Below are positions 11,207 to 22,672 of a DNA stretch of 64,000 nucleotides, piece by piece. The position numbers were made by a program, and so were the translations under genes. Source of the stretch: Vespa crabro (taxonomy: Eukaryota; Arthropoda; Insecta; Hymenoptera; Vespidae). The stretch is taken from contig NC_060961.1 in the NCBI RefSeq assembly GCF_910589235.1, positions 3,955,001-4,019,000 on the forward strand. The letters are read 5' to 3'. The notes beneath the pieces were generated by a model. The model did no database searches, was not told the origin of the DNA, and saw nothing but the letters and a program-made list of their open reading frames with translations. Every line of letters begins with the position of its first letter. Positions within the stretch are counted from its first letter, which is position 1.

Positions 11207-12763
11207 GTTTCGATACTTTAAAGCTCTATTCGAAAGTTCGAATGGTACAAAGAAATTATTTTTTGTTTTTTTTTTTTTTTATTTTCATTATAAATATTTA
11301 AATTATATATCATAGATAAGATATTAATGCGATTTTTAAACTTTAATAAGAATAATAAGAACGAAGTTGGATAGTGAGTTTTAATTTAATTAAACGATTC
11401 GTTGCATTATGAAGCATTAAGATTCAATGCAATAACTGTTCTTTTTCCTTGATTGTCTTTATCGCTCGACGGCTTGCAGAATGTTCTTATTTATCAGGGA
11501 ACAAAAGTTGGCGCGCGTTTTTTGGCAAGAGCAATTCCATTATGTTTTCTACTGTCTCCAATGAAAAAGTTACGCTATTCGCGACACACTTTTCACTTTA
11601 CTCCGTTGGATAGATATTCGTCAGTGTACAATGCCTTTACGAATTTTTGACATTTGCTTTAAGAAACGATGTTTAGAAGAGTAACACCATAAGAATGTTT
11701 TCTCTACTTTGATAATTTTTTATAACAATTTTAGAAACAAAATTCTTCGTTCTTTTTCCTATATTTAATCGTTCTTCGAAAACAATTATATTTGATGTAA
11801 ATTCAACATCAAATTTAACAAACAATGGTTACAATGATCGTAGATTTAATTGATTCATGCAAAATGTAGAATTTGTTTTAAAGAATTTTAAATCAAAATT
11901 TATTAATCAGTATTAAATCGTTTCAGACAATAGATTTGTTTAAAAGAGGAATATAATTAATATTACGATCGAAGGATAAAGGAAGATACTTGGAATTGAG
12001 AGAAGAGGTAGTAAAATTCTTTTCTGGTTGAAAGAGTCGACGTAAGTCATGTCCAAGCAGGGTTATCGACTTGACTCGACCGACTCACGCATCTCCCCTA
12101 CGCGATTCTGCGTTTCGACGTAGCACTGCCGGTGCCGGTGGTATCTACAAGCGTACAAGGCCATTACCATACAGGGACCAGTTCAAACAGACGTAGACTG
12201 ATGTATGCACAGTTCGTCAGCGTATTCGAATTTCGTATTCAAATGGCACATCTCCCGAAGTCTAGATGGCTGTCGGGATGGTTGAAGGGAAACGATGTTG
12301 GAGTGAGATAGACGATGCTCTATATATAGGGTGCGGCTCATGCAAGGGTTAGATGCTCGTATATCTCGTTAATCGATAGGATTAATGAAGAACTCGTTTA
12401 GACATTATTTAAAAAAAAATTTTTTAAACGTTTTAAACGTCTTCGATCTTACGATAAGTTAACATTAATAAACATGCTTATAAGAAAATTCATTTTTAGA
12501 ACATACGATATATCTGAATCAATCAAGAAGTGTGTTGCATGACTATCGAGGCTAATTCGATGATCATTTAGATCGAGCATCTCAATCTTGTATATCGATC
12601 TTAATAATATAATGTTGCAATTGTAATTATAATTGCAGGATGCAATTGAAGGATGCAATTGTAAAAGAATAGTATCTCAAGTCTGCAGCTTTTTTAACCC
12701 CTTCGTCTTATTCCTGCTCTTAGAATCTGACTTCATTGGAATATTGAAATATGTAGGGTAGAC

Positions 12764-12766
<3 letters not shown>

Positions 12767-12810
<44 letters not shown>
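12767..12810. repeat. (GA)n microsatellite
   Basis: About 18 GA units, followed by a G-rich purine stretch to 12857. Confidence 0.95.
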
Positions 12811-13077
12811 TAGAAAGAGTGGGGGAGGAGATAAAGTGGAGTGGGAAGGGTGGGGGTAAGAGCTGCACTGTTACAAATCCTCTTATTCGACGTACGCGTA
12901 TACGAGCCAGCTAACATGCTTTTGTATTCTTTGCAGAATGCAGTTGACAGAACGAGGCACTCCTGGAACCATCACTGCAAAGCTCTTTAGATCTCTGTAC
13001 TCGCATCGATGAGTACCCACGAATATACTCGGTACTTTCCCGAAATTCTACTTCTCTTTATTTCATTCTTTTTTTTA

Positions 13078-13215
13078 TCTCTCTCTCTCTCTCTCTCCCC
13101 CTCTCTCTTTTTATTTCATTCTTTCGTTCGTCTCCGTGATTTCCTTTGTTGTTGTGAATTCTTTCTTCTTTCTTTTTTTCTTTCACGTCTCTCTCTCTCT
13201 CTCTCTCTCTCTCAC
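13078..13215. repeat. Two (CT)n microsatellites in a pyrimidine-rich stretch
   Basis: (CT)n at 13078-13110 and again at 13187-13215, joined by pyrimidine-rich sequence. The open frames on both strands here are repeat artefacts. Confidence 0.9.
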
Positions 13216-14338
13216 AAGTTTTGTTTCTTTCTTTCTCTTTTTCATTCGCAAACGTACGCGAATTATTGACACGCATCCACGAGTTTAAACAATTCTACTT
13301 TCTTTCCTTTTCCATTCTAATTTTCTTTTATTTCATCGACGACCGGGCACAACGATGAGAAAAGTTTTCTACAATCTATTCTCTAGGTCTGTTTAGAACG
13401 ACGCTCTCTATATATTCGCAGATGTATATACGTACGCATATATTTATATACTGGAATACTGTTGAAGTTGTCTTTGATACTAGTACCTGAGAGTCACTAA
13501 ATCACAAGTTGTTGGGGGAGAGATCCCGACAGCCCTACTAATTGGGGGCACGAATTTGACCCAAGTGCGTGGATTGGTAAACATTTGCCAAGACTTAGCC
13601 GACTTCTAAATCTATAGGATTACACAAGAGTTAGATAACTTTCGTAGTTCTCTTAGACATTCTTCACTAGTGACCCAGTAAACTCGATATTTACTTCGTA
13701 AAAATGTTATCGTACGAGAATCGACATTCTCTTCTTCTGTTAACCATCGATATTTAAATTTTCTATATCGAGCTATTAGCTAAACGTTATCGTGACCTCG
13801 CGTCGTTTCGTTAATAAGATTTCTATAGCAATTCGTATGGTCGGAAGGACTATGTCAAAAGAACATCAGGTTATTTGATTTACATTTGAATGACAATAAA
13901 AAGGAAAAAAAAAAAAAAGAATAAAAAAGAAAAAACTAAGAACGTGATTACATTTCGATGCGAGATTTCTCTTAGTTGGACGAATACTGAAAAATGCTCG
14001 AGGCTTTCTACAAAGCATTCTAACTGTTCGTCGTTGCAAAACCAATTGTTCGTATGCTTTGCGATGCTTTGTAAAATTTTTTCACATTTGTCAATAATGT
14101 TACGAATAAAACGATCTTATCAACAATTGATGTGTGTTTCGAAAGTAAACATTCCATAGAGTGCGTCGTTGTAAAGATAAAATCTGTCAATTTATCGAAT
14201 TTAAGAATAAACATTTCTCGTATGAAAATAAAAATTATAATCCTTTGAACGATCATTGATAATTTTTATTCTTTTGAAAACGTCGAAGAAGAAAATTTGA
14301 ATCGTTAAAAACAAACATATTTATATCTTGATATTTTA

Positions 14339-14446
14339 TTCTCTTTTTCTATCTCTCTATTCCTTTCTTTTTCTTTTCTTCTCTTTTATTTTTTTCTTTT
14401 CTCTCTCTTTTTTCTTCTTCTTTCTTTTTTTTTTTTTTTTTTTTTC
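14339..14446. repeat. Polypyrimidine tract ending in poly(T)
   Basis: A pyrimidine-rich stretch with a near-pure T-run at 14424-14445. Read on the minus strand this is a poly(A) run lying about 18 bases beyond the stop codon of the 14465-14712 open frame. Confidence 0.9.
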
Positions 14447-14464
14447 ATTCACCTTCTAAAAGGA

Positions 14465-14712
14465 TCAAGCTTCGAAGTATATGGTCACACGGATAGACAA
14501 GACTTTCGTTCTAACGACAAACTTGCTCGAAAACTTGGCACCGTAGGACGATCTAGTGACCCTTACGTGGTCTAGCTCCGGTCGTGAGGGACGGTAGCTT
14601 ACGTTAAACTTTATCTCCTTGCAAGCGGGAGTCTTAAAGTTCACTTTATTAAAGACCCCTGCGACTACTTGAAGCCCGGGCACTTCTCCGCTTGCGGTTC
14701 CGGTAAAGCTTT
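14465..14712 (-). other. Open block after a possible splice acceptor, coding status doubtful
   Basis: On the minus strand the frame is open for about 80 codons, from a TAG at 14713-14715 to a TGA at 14465-14467, with no low-complexity sequence. The predicted peptide has many alternating hydrophobic and charged residues near its end but matches no family I know. There is no ATG, so it could only be an internal or terminal exon (acceptor in GTTAG) or a retrocopy fragment. A poly(A) run begins just beyond the stop. The plus strand is also partly open here, so coding is not established. Confidence 0.15.
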
Positions 14713-15113
14713 CCTAACGTATACGTTTCCTCGCGCAAAATTAAAAGCTCGCCGAGTTTCGTTGTCCATCCGTCCAAGAGCTATATTAATGGGAAGAAAG
14801 TCCGCTCGTAAACAGGGAAAGCGAACCACGAGAACGTGGCTATAGAAAACGTAAGCGAGTTTCCTAGCTACGTGCCGTTGTTTTATCGGTTTTACGAAGA
14901 AAATGTATCGATCGAGTTTTACGGATTTACGTTTCTTCCCTTTTTTCCTTTTATCCTTTCTTCTCTTTCATTGAACGAGCGAAAAATTCTTTTTCACGGT
15001 CTTGCAGATTGACAAATTTCCTTAATGTCGATTTTCTTGTCTTACTTAAGTACAAAGTTATTATAAATTAAAGAGAGGAATTCATTTTAAAATTGTATGT
15101 ATATATTCGAAGT

Positions 15114-15147
15114 TCTTTTCTTTTTCTTTTTTTTTTTTTTTTTTTTT
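15114..15147. repeat. Poly(T) tract
   Basis: A T-run of about 30 bases with two C interruptions. Confidence 0.9.
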
Positions 15148-15651
15148 GAAGAAAAAAATAATTCATTAGGAATAATTAAATAACGAATTTCAATGTTAAG
15201 AATAAAATTTAATTTTACAGTATCTAGAGTCCAAAACTGATCTGAGTGTCCGTTCAATTAGAAAGTCTAATATAGCTCGAGGAGTCTGTTGAAGAGATTA
15301 GTTTTGAAAGTCCAAGATTAGAAATTAGTTCCGTTAACCTTCTGAGCAGTGAATTTTCGTAATGCTTCTAAACTAATTTTCAAAGCGCCGTAGAAATAAG
15401 AACGATGTCTCTGTGTACAAAGAGAATACGACTAAATAGTAATATATTAAAATATCAACCGAGACGTGTTAATTAACGTAGTAGTATTACTTCTATAGAA
15501 AATTTTCAACGAAATATATGTTCATTTACATTAATACTATTATTTGTATTGCTTAAAGGATTGAAAGTTCAACAGTCTTAAAAAGTCGTAAAAAGTAAAT
15601 TATACCATAGGATAAAGGGATGCGTAGACAGAAAGAAAATGGAAAAGTAAA

Positions 15652-16104
15652 ATGTGTAAGAGTAACAAGATAAGGAAAAAGCAAAAGAGAGAGGAGAAAC
15701 ATGATCGGCGTATCACCGTTAGAGTCGACCGACGGTTATCCATATTTCGAGTCGTTGGACCGTGCAGAGGGGTTGCCAGAGTTCATTACGGTAATCTGCC
15801 CTTCCTGAGTAACGCATCGATGAAAATGTATAATCGTATCTGGCGCTCTCGTGTGCTCCCGATATCTACAGCGATATCCAACTACGGCGCTTATCCACCA
15901 TCGCCAAGCGTAGTTTACGTAGTTATACAGCTACACCCCGTCCACCGATCCGAGATAATTATCGTTGCCGGGACGACCTCGAAAGCGGCCGCTGTCTCTA
16001 GGAACCCCTACCGTGCTTTTCGCGATAATCGTGACTTTAAGAATTACCCTTCTCGTCTTATACGACTCGTCTATCGAATCGAGATTTTCTTTAATATCAA
16101 TTAA
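15652..16104 (+). other. Open reading frame of 150 codons, coding status doubtful
   Basis: The frame starts with ATG at 15652 and ends with TAA at 16102-16104. The first 25 residues are Lys/Arg-rich; the rest is mixed, covering a CpG-rich unique block (15690-16060) that contains a NotI site. I recognise no motif, signal peptide or membrane helix, and codon choice does not stand out. It could equally be a conserved non-coding block that happens to be open. Confidence 0.12.
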
Positions 16105-16228
16105 TCGATATTTCAACGTTTTATATTTGAAAAATAAAATAAATACATACCTAATATATAACACCCAAATATAAGATATTTTTTGGAGTATAATACACAA
16201 TGAATATGATTTTACGTGCGGTGCATTC

Positions 16229-16350
16229 AAAAAAAAAAAAAAAAAAAAAAGAAAGAAAGAAAAAGAAAAAAAAACGTGGGATAGAAATTTAAAAAGAAAA
16301 GAAATAAGACGAAGAAATAAAAGAAAAAAGGAAAAAAATAAAAATAAAAT
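16229..16350. repeat. Poly(A) tract followed by A-rich sequence
   Basis: A run of 22 As (16229-16250) is followed by about 100 bases of A-rich sequence with scattered G, C and T. On the minus strand this gives a meaningless Phe-rich frame. Confidence 0.9.
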
Positions 16351-16860
16351 TCCTTTCGATTAATGAACATAGCAGCGAATATTTCTGTAGGTTTAACGGT
16401 GGAAAAAATCGAAGTGAATTTCTCATAGAGGACCACGAAATATTCAGAAACATCGAAACGATTCGAGCGAGTTTCGTGAATACCACTTAGCCAGCCACAG
16501 AAGAGAGAGCCGACCTGCTAATGCACTTTGATGAAATATCGATGGATGGTATAAAGAGAATGTAGCTTGCGCGCTTTCCTACGGGAGTGGAATAGTGCGG
16601 TTGGCCGGTAATACGGGGCTAAATATACGCGCACACATATGCGCTCGTATGTAGTCTGCCGGATCGTGGGATCCAACGAATGCGCTCAACATTGTACGTG
16701 TCTCGAGAAAAAGGTGAGAGGAGAATACACTCGCGTTCGTCGCAGATTTTACCCACGTTCAAAACAAATATGAGAATTATAAATAAATTCTAGAATATTT
16801 AATGTTTATTGTAAATTAATATCTCTGTTTATCTTTTATCCAGAAGATTAATTATTTGAA

Positions 16861-16910
16861 AAGAGAAAAGAGAAAAAGAGAGAGAGACAGAGAGAGAGAA
16901 AGAGAGAAAA
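16861..16910. repeat. Imperfect (GA)n microsatellite
   Basis: GA units mixed with AAAA and ACA interruptions. Confidence 0.9.
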
Positions 16911-17160
16911 CTTGATAATTTTTTCAATGAAATAATTCTTTATTTATGATTTATATTTGATCGATATCGAACGAACGAGAGACAAAGAAATTATTATTAT
17001 TATTATTTTTTTTTTTTCTTCAATAAAGAATCATTGTAGAATTATTTTGGTAAAGTATACATTTTACATCTAAACAGTAGTCATGAAAATATAAGCATAG
17101 CTATATGACTTCGTGAGATTTACCGGCTGCTAGAACCCTACGAGTCACCGGTCATAGTCT

Positions 17161-17166
17161 TTCTCT

Positions 17167-17217
<51 letters not shown>
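17161..17217. repeat. (CT)n microsatellite
   Basis: About 21 CT units with short T-rich ends. Confidence 0.95.
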
Positions 17218-17218
<1 letters not shown>

Positions 17219-17747
17219 CTCCCTCTTTTAGCTCGGTCAAGAAAATAAAGGCGAGTACGCTTCATAATTGCGCGTAAGGTAGTAGGTGTATACGCGTTCG
17301 TTCTATCTTTTTATTAAGTCCAGAAAGAGAACCCATTTTTTCTTATTTCTTTTTCTTCTTTACATTGCCGTTCATATACCAACACGTGGGACGAACGCGT
17401 GGCACGTATAACTCGTGACGGTCTCTTGCACGTGAAACTTCAATGGGTATTCGTAAAAACACGTATGCATACGCGGAAGTCGAATGAAGTTGACGGAAGG
17501 AGTAGAAAAATGATATCATAATGCAACGTAAAAATAGTAAAGGAATGGTGAATTCTCACACCTTTACTATCAAGGTAATATAATATTACTTCGAGAGAGG
17601 AAGAGAAATAGAAACTTCTTTACTTGTATTTTTATTTCAGAATTCGCTTGTTTTACGATTATTAAGATTGTAATTTTCTTTAGTACTACCGAGATGTAAT
17701 ATTTTCTTTCGAATTGAATTTTTCATGAGTACCCTTTGTTACGAGAG

Positions 17748-17779
<32 letters not shown>

Positions 17780-17850
17780 CAACATTCGACATTTCGGTAA
17801 TGGAGATAATTCTCAATTTACTTAGAACATTTATTTTTAGTTCGACTTTG

Positions 17851-17896
<46 letters not shown>

Positions 17897-17923
17897 TGTA
17901 TATATGTATATATATGTATATAT
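17748..17923. repeat. Two (TA)n microsatellites
   Basis: (TA)n at 17748-17777 and 17855-17892, the second trailing into TATATG variants to 17923. Confidence 0.9.
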
Positions 17924-18312
17924 TTCAACGTGAAATTTGTAAAAGTTTTGTTATTGATCCCAAGAGATCATGAAATCGAAAAGGATATCGAATTTTCAAG
18001 AAGGACGTTACGCGTTTAACCCGCACGCGTTTTTTCCGCGAATCCAATACTCCGAAGGATCATGAAATATGTCGGATAAAAAAGAAGACGAAAAATTCTT
18101 CGAACAGCGTGCACGATGCGCTTGCTAGCTCGCGGCAGAGGAAAAACGAGTATTAAACGAGCGGAAAGAATAGGATCGGATATCCCTCGAAATAGGATAG
18201 TAAAAACGTGAAAAATCCAAAGAGAGGGGAAAGAGAGAAATTCGTGGATATCCAACGATTTTCGCACCCCCATCTCATCCCACTCCCCTTCTCGATTTTC
18301 CTCCACCACGGT

Positions 18313-18335
18313 CAGGCAGGCAGGCAGGCAGGCAG
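18313..18335. repeat. (CAGG)n tetranucleotide repeat
   Basis: Nearly six uninterrupted copies of CAGG, one of the few GC-rich tandem repeats in the window. Confidence 0.95.
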
Positions 18336-18699
18336 ACAGCTTGACAAAATTGTCGAACGAATTATTTGCTCGTGTAAACTGCCATCAAGCGGACAGTAGC
18401 CGTGATTATTTCGGCGTAACAATCGCTATTACGCTTGCATATCAACGAATTTTTCCAACCACATAAATATTTATTATCGTCGATTTACCACCAGCCAATT
18501 AATTATTTGTACGCCATAAGAAACAAAATTAATATCTGAAAAAATTAAGATGTAGGGAAAGCACATTTTCGAGAACGAATTGGACAATTGATCGACACTG
18601 TTCTCTTCTTTTTTAGGATACACTTGTAAAATCATAGATCGTCGAAATAACTATCATATTCGTTTTCTCATCCTTCCATAAAATTTTCATTATCTTCAT

Positions 18700-18743
18700 T
18701 CTCTCTCTTTCTCTCTCTTTCTCTCTCTCTCTCTCTCTTTCTC
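18700..18743. repeat. (CT)n microsatellite
   Basis: CT units with two TTT interruptions. Confidence 0.9.
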
Positions 18744-19214
18744 CCACTTTTTCTTTTCTTCAGTCGTTTTAAAGACGGTCACGAAGTGACGTATTTTAAT
18801 TCTCTCTCGTAGCAGATTACAAGTCGAAGAATCGTCGAGAGCAGTTAATGGCCGGCATCGTCCATGGTACGAAGAAGGGAGAAAGAGAAAAGAAGAAAGG
18901 GCTCGCGCAAGTATGCTCGGTTTTAACGATCAAAGGGAACGTGGGTGTATATTAGCCGCTGCCGGCAGAAGAAAAAATAAAGGGACAGGCAAATAACGGC
19001 TGGCACAAAAAGAGCAAAGACCGAAGAGGAGCGATCCTGCACGGAATGATCTCGAGGAACCCCCAAAGGGAGAACTCGAACCACCCATGGTGTCCGTTAT
19101 TGGAGGACATTAAGTCATTATTGATTACCTCTTCTTACTAGGCTTCTACTGCGTTCGAGCATGCTTCGCATATGCGAGGGGCAGGTAAAGAAAAGAAGAG
19201 AAAGAGGACCAAAT

Positions 19215-19216
<2 letters not shown>

Positions 19217-19260
<44 letters not shown>
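19217..19260. repeat. (GA)n microsatellite
   Basis: About 18 GA units, 90 bases before a (CT)n tract of opposite orientation; the pair could form a hairpin. Confidence 0.95.
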
Positions 19261-19348
19261 TACCTCTTGCAAAGGTTCATCGACTTGTTTGAAGGATATT
19301 GCAATAATTTGTTATTTTTCACTCGCAACGATCCCCATTTGCCGTAAG

Positions 19349-19372
19349 TCTCTCTCTCTCTCTCTCTCTCTC
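19349..19372. repeat. (CT)n microsatellite
   Basis: Twelve CT units following GTAAGT, so a good donor-like hexamer abuts the repeat on the plus strand. Confidence 0.95.
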
Positions 19373-19909
19373 ACACACTTTCTCTTTTAGTTGGCTTTAA
19401 AAAATTGCTCAAGTTAAGAATGCTTTACGAGCTACACCCACATAACGTTGTTCCGACAGAACAACGGATTCGCGACTGATTCTTCTGAGAGCAAAAGAAT
19501 CATGATACGATCAATAATATCTTCTGCATTTGTACGATCTTTCATCTGGAATATCAGGGTAATTGAATATCAATTGTATATTTCTATATTTCTCTAGAAA
19601 TTATTCGTATCAGGGTATAATAATAATTAAATTCTTTCTTTATCGTACTTTACACGCATACGGTAAATAAATCTTTACCAATGTCAATGTTTTATTAATC
19701 GAATTTTAACGTAAATATCCGTGTTTAGTATCGTAAATGCGATTCGTGTTATAAAATTCGTGTCGATTGTAGTAATTTTTACAAGATAACGTATTCGCGT
19801 CTTCCTGTTCGGCTCCCTTTGCTGTGGAAAGCTTAGCATGGGGCGCAACTCGTTAACGATGACCGATCTTTATCGTTTCCACGTTAAAGCTAATTACCGA
19901 AAGTGAGCG

Positions 19910-19955
19910 TTCGTCGTTGTCGTTGTCGTTGTCGTTATCGTTGTATTCGTCATCA

Positions 19956-20022
<67 letters not shown>

Positions 20023-20046
20023 TATTGTCGTCGTCGTCATCGTCGT
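19910..20046. repeat. Long (GTC)n trinucleotide repeat
   Basis: A degenerate CGTTGT lead-in (19910-19946) passes into about 22 perfect units (19957-20022) and a degenerate tail. Each frame gives a different homopolymer (Ser, Arg or Val on the plus strand, Asp on the minus strand). The all-Asp minus-strand frame runs about 67 codons, and nothing beyond the repeat is recognisable as a protein. Confidence 0.95.
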
Positions 20047-20135
20047 TGGTTGACACGCAAAGCGCGAGAAGTAAAGCCTTCGACGCGTTCGCGTTGAGCT
20101 ACAACGAACAGACGAGACTTGGCATTTAACGACAC

Positions 20136-20138
<3 letters not shown>

Positions 20139-20183
<45 letters not shown>
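20139..20183. repeat. (GA)n microsatellite
   Basis: About 22 uninterrupted GA units. Confidence 0.95.
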
Positions 20184-20186
<3 letters not shown>

Positions 20187-20244
20187 CCTACGTGTTTCTA
20201 GATACATACACAAATATACACACATATGTATATAGATTCGCAAG

Positions 20245-20263
20245 CATACACGCGCGCACGCGC
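20245..20263. repeat. Alternating purine-pyrimidine tract
   Basis: Nineteen bases of strict alternation rich in CG and CA, the kind of sequence that can adopt Z-DNA. Confidence 0.7.
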
Positions 20264-20264
20264 T

Positions 20265-20560
20265 CAAACCGTACTACTTGGCCCATGCAAGTGACATGTT
20301 CCGGCTAAAACCCTCATAAACCCGGCATTATCGAGTCAGTGTCATGGCACACTAGGCCGGGCTGTATTAATTAAAGCCTATCAATTTGAGCCGTATTGCC
20401 AGTATCCGGCACAGGAGAACGTATCAGGAATATCATCTATGTGTATGTGTATGTATATAGTTCGATATATGTACGTTGTGAGGATCGTGACTCCATCATG
20501 CTAGACGATTATTCGGTATTAATGTAAGTACGAGCGTGGATGTGTCATCTTTGAATCAGA
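20265..20560. other. Complex unique block, candidate conserved non-coding element
   Basis: This stretch has balanced composition, no simple repeats and no sustained open frame. It contains a TATTAATTAAAG homeodomain-type AT core near 20365 between GC-rich words such as AGGCCGGGC. This is a guess from texture only; I recognise no RNA gene in it. Confidence 0.25.
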
Positions 20561-20639
20561 CGTTTCATGCTAAGTTAAATTCTCTTCTTCCTTGATTCGA
20601 TTTTACTAAAGATTCATCGAACCAAATGCGCTAGATACG

Positions 20640-22430
20640 GGCAATGTGATGATAAGCGTGTATTATATTTTCAATAGGTTAGTATTAACGAAAAAAAAAG
20701 ATTACGATATGTTTATATATACGATATATATATATATTATGAAATTGTTGTTTGGATTATGGCCATAATCACCTGCTTATCGTTTATATATCTAAATAAT
20801 AACGAAAAACTCAATTATAGTATTAGTACAATATATAAAAAGCTTAATACTTTTTTCTATGAAATGTAAATTTTATGAAAGAAGATACACATGTACAAGT
20901 GAGAAATGCTATAATGCTTGTAATTATGTAACTTCTTTTTCCTCAAAAATTATACAATAAATAAGAAATAAGTCATGTCTCTTTACGTTATTTTATTTCT
21001 CTTGAATATTACGCAATACAAATAAGAGAAAAAAAAATAATAATAATAAAGACGTGTTCGTTCATTTTCTTATTGATAATGTATTTTTTTTTTTTATAAT
21101 CTCTCATTGTCAATTAGCTAAATGCGAACTAAAGTATTTATATGAATGAAAAGAGAATCTAAATACTAAAAGGAGGTTTGTAGGAAAAAGATGATAATCG
21201 AATATGATAATGCACGCTCATGCGACTTCTCTAAAATACCCGAGGTTTTCATCGTTATATAGATTATTAAATTTCGAAACTCGCGCTTGGACAGCAGCCA
21301 ATGCGAGTTCGTTATAAGATTATAACTTGGACGTCCTTGTGTATCATTGTCTGATGAATAATTCTGCTGGCGAGATGATCTTAACAAAAAGAGTAATAAT
21401 TTAAATATTTTTATATTCTTATATTTTTATTATTATATATTACATTTGGACATTTTATAGAATAGAGATGGAATTTCCATGCTTGTGTCCATTTTGTATT
21501 TATTTAAAAATATTTCGTATTTTAAATATTTATATATATATATATATATATATATAAATTGTAATCAAGTTGATAGTAATTTAATAATCTTATAATGATT
21601 ATTTTAAATATTTATTTGGATTATCCAAACATTATCGAACAATAAATGTGATTAAAGTGGATTACAATTTTTAAAGAAATTTTTATATCATTTAATTTGA
21701 CATTATTAGTATTATCCATAAGAATAATTTTTAAGAAGCATTCGTCTTCTTTCTTGTAAAGAAAATAAGTCATTGTATAGGTAAATACATAAATCTAGTA
21801 ATTTGTACTTTCACTATGAATATGAGAAAACCCAAGCTCGTTAAGACCTGTTATAAATGTAAAATTCGTTAATTGTTAGCGGTAGCTTTAAACAAAGTAA
21901 CGTAAAACAAAGTAACTACAACCGAGTTGCAATTATTGTTTCTTTCATTATTCTGTATTTTACTCGGGATTAATTGTCGAAAACACATACATAAAATTAA
22001 CTCAGTAACACTCTAATGGTAGATTATAATATTTATTTACAATGTAAAATATTTATTCGTCAATTTTTCTTAATACCAATTATCATTTTATCAAATATAA
22101 CAATTTCCCAACAGTTTTATACTAAACAAAATAAAGATATTCATCTTTAATTAATTATTATCTTAATGCATTCGTCCGCTCATATATGATTTACCTCTAC
22201 ATCAGATTGACCACTTGGTATATGATTTAATTCAAATTCATTTCCTATATGCTATTATATAAAAAACTTTATGAAAAATTTATTTATTCATATTTATCAT
22301 GTATTAACGATCATTCTTTCAAAAATGAATAAACGTAAAAAGAAAGAATGTAATCGACGTAAGAAGAATCGAAATAGCCATTGGTTGAGCCGGGAGGCTC
22401 CACGAACGGCGAAACGTGGAATATTATCAA
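20640..22430. other. AT-rich stretch without genes
   Basis: Markedly AT-rich DNA with few CpGs, no (GA)n/(CT)n tracts and one (TA)n at 21531. A slightly richer island lies at 21200-21380. No transposon ends, exons or RNA genes were recognised. The composition contrasts with both flanks and could reflect an old insertion or a compositional domain. Confidence 0.6.
21531..21556. repeat. (TA)n microsatellite
   Basis: Thirteen TA units inside the AT-rich stretch. Confidence 0.9.
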
Positions 22431-22435
22431 TTCGA

Positions 22436-22617
22436 GAGAAAGAAAGAGAGAGAGAGAAAAAGATAAATCCTCTCTTTTTTTCCATGCGATTCTCACGTCT
22501 GAAGTCGAAGGAGAAGGAGAAAGGGTGCGAAGGATGCCCGTCCCTTCTGGGAGCCGGTGCTTCGTCCGTCCGTCCGTCCGTCCATCCGTCCATTCGTCCG
22601 GTTCTTCTCTCTTTCTT

Positions 22618-22672
<55 letters not shown>
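22436..22672. repeat. (GA)n, (CCGT)n and (CT)n repeat cluster
   Basis: (GA)n at 22436-22460, a CCGT tetranucleotide tract at 22560-22600 with CCAT variants, and (CT)n at 22622-22672. The opposed (GA)n and (CT)n flank the GC-rich tetramers. Overlapping open frames on both strands are repeat artefacts. Confidence 0.9.

Larger units (their letters stand above)
9224..12020. other. Non-coding stretch with microsatellites
   Basis: Unique CpG-rich sequence at 9224-9780, then (TA)n at 9864 and AT-rich DNA to 10150. (CT)n at 10152 and a purine-rich block at 10487-10586 form an opposed pair. 10600-11070 is unique and pyrimidine-rich on the plus strand, followed by (CT)n at 11131. 11225-12000 is AT-rich with no visible signal. 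Confidence 0.6.
12030..14330. other. Unique block, (GA)n/(CT)n repeats, then unique sequence
   Basis: 12030-12360 is a complex, CpG-containing block with the near-repeat TGCCGGTGCCGGTGG at about 12127, a candidate conserved non-coding element. 12400-12660 is AT-rich. After (GA)n at 12767 and two (CT)n tracts at 13078 and 13187, a second complex block at 13490-13720 follows. 13890-14330 is AT-rich. No exon or RNA gene was recognised. Confidence 0.5.
14713..17160. other. Unique blocks separated by AT-rich sequence
   Basis: 14713-14940 is CpG-rich and open in one minus-strand frame. 15060-15650 is AT-rich apart from poly(T) at 15114. 16500-16720 is a second complex CpG-rich block with a run of CG/CA/TA dinucleotides, a candidate conserved non-coding element. 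16730-17160 is AT-rich with a (GA)n at 16861 and (ATT)n at 16991. Confidence 0.5.
17218..19900. other. Non-coding stretch with microsatellites
   Basis: 17218-17520 is unique and contains a CACGTG E-box near 17384. Two (TA)n tracts lie at 17748 and 17855. 17940-18420 is unique, with a (CAGG)n repeat at 18313. (CT)n at 18700, (GA)n at 19217 and (CT)n at 19349 follow. 18780-19130 is a CpG-rich unique block holding GATCAAAGG, a TCF-type site, at 18928. 19400-19900 is AT-rich. Confidence 0.55.

Noticed and set aside
19552..19617. Direct repeat TATCAGGGTA, two copies 56 bases apart around AATTGA-ATA-TCAATT
   Set aside because: It looks at first like a target-site duplication around a tiny insert, but ten bases with an AT-rich interior are too little to claim an element.
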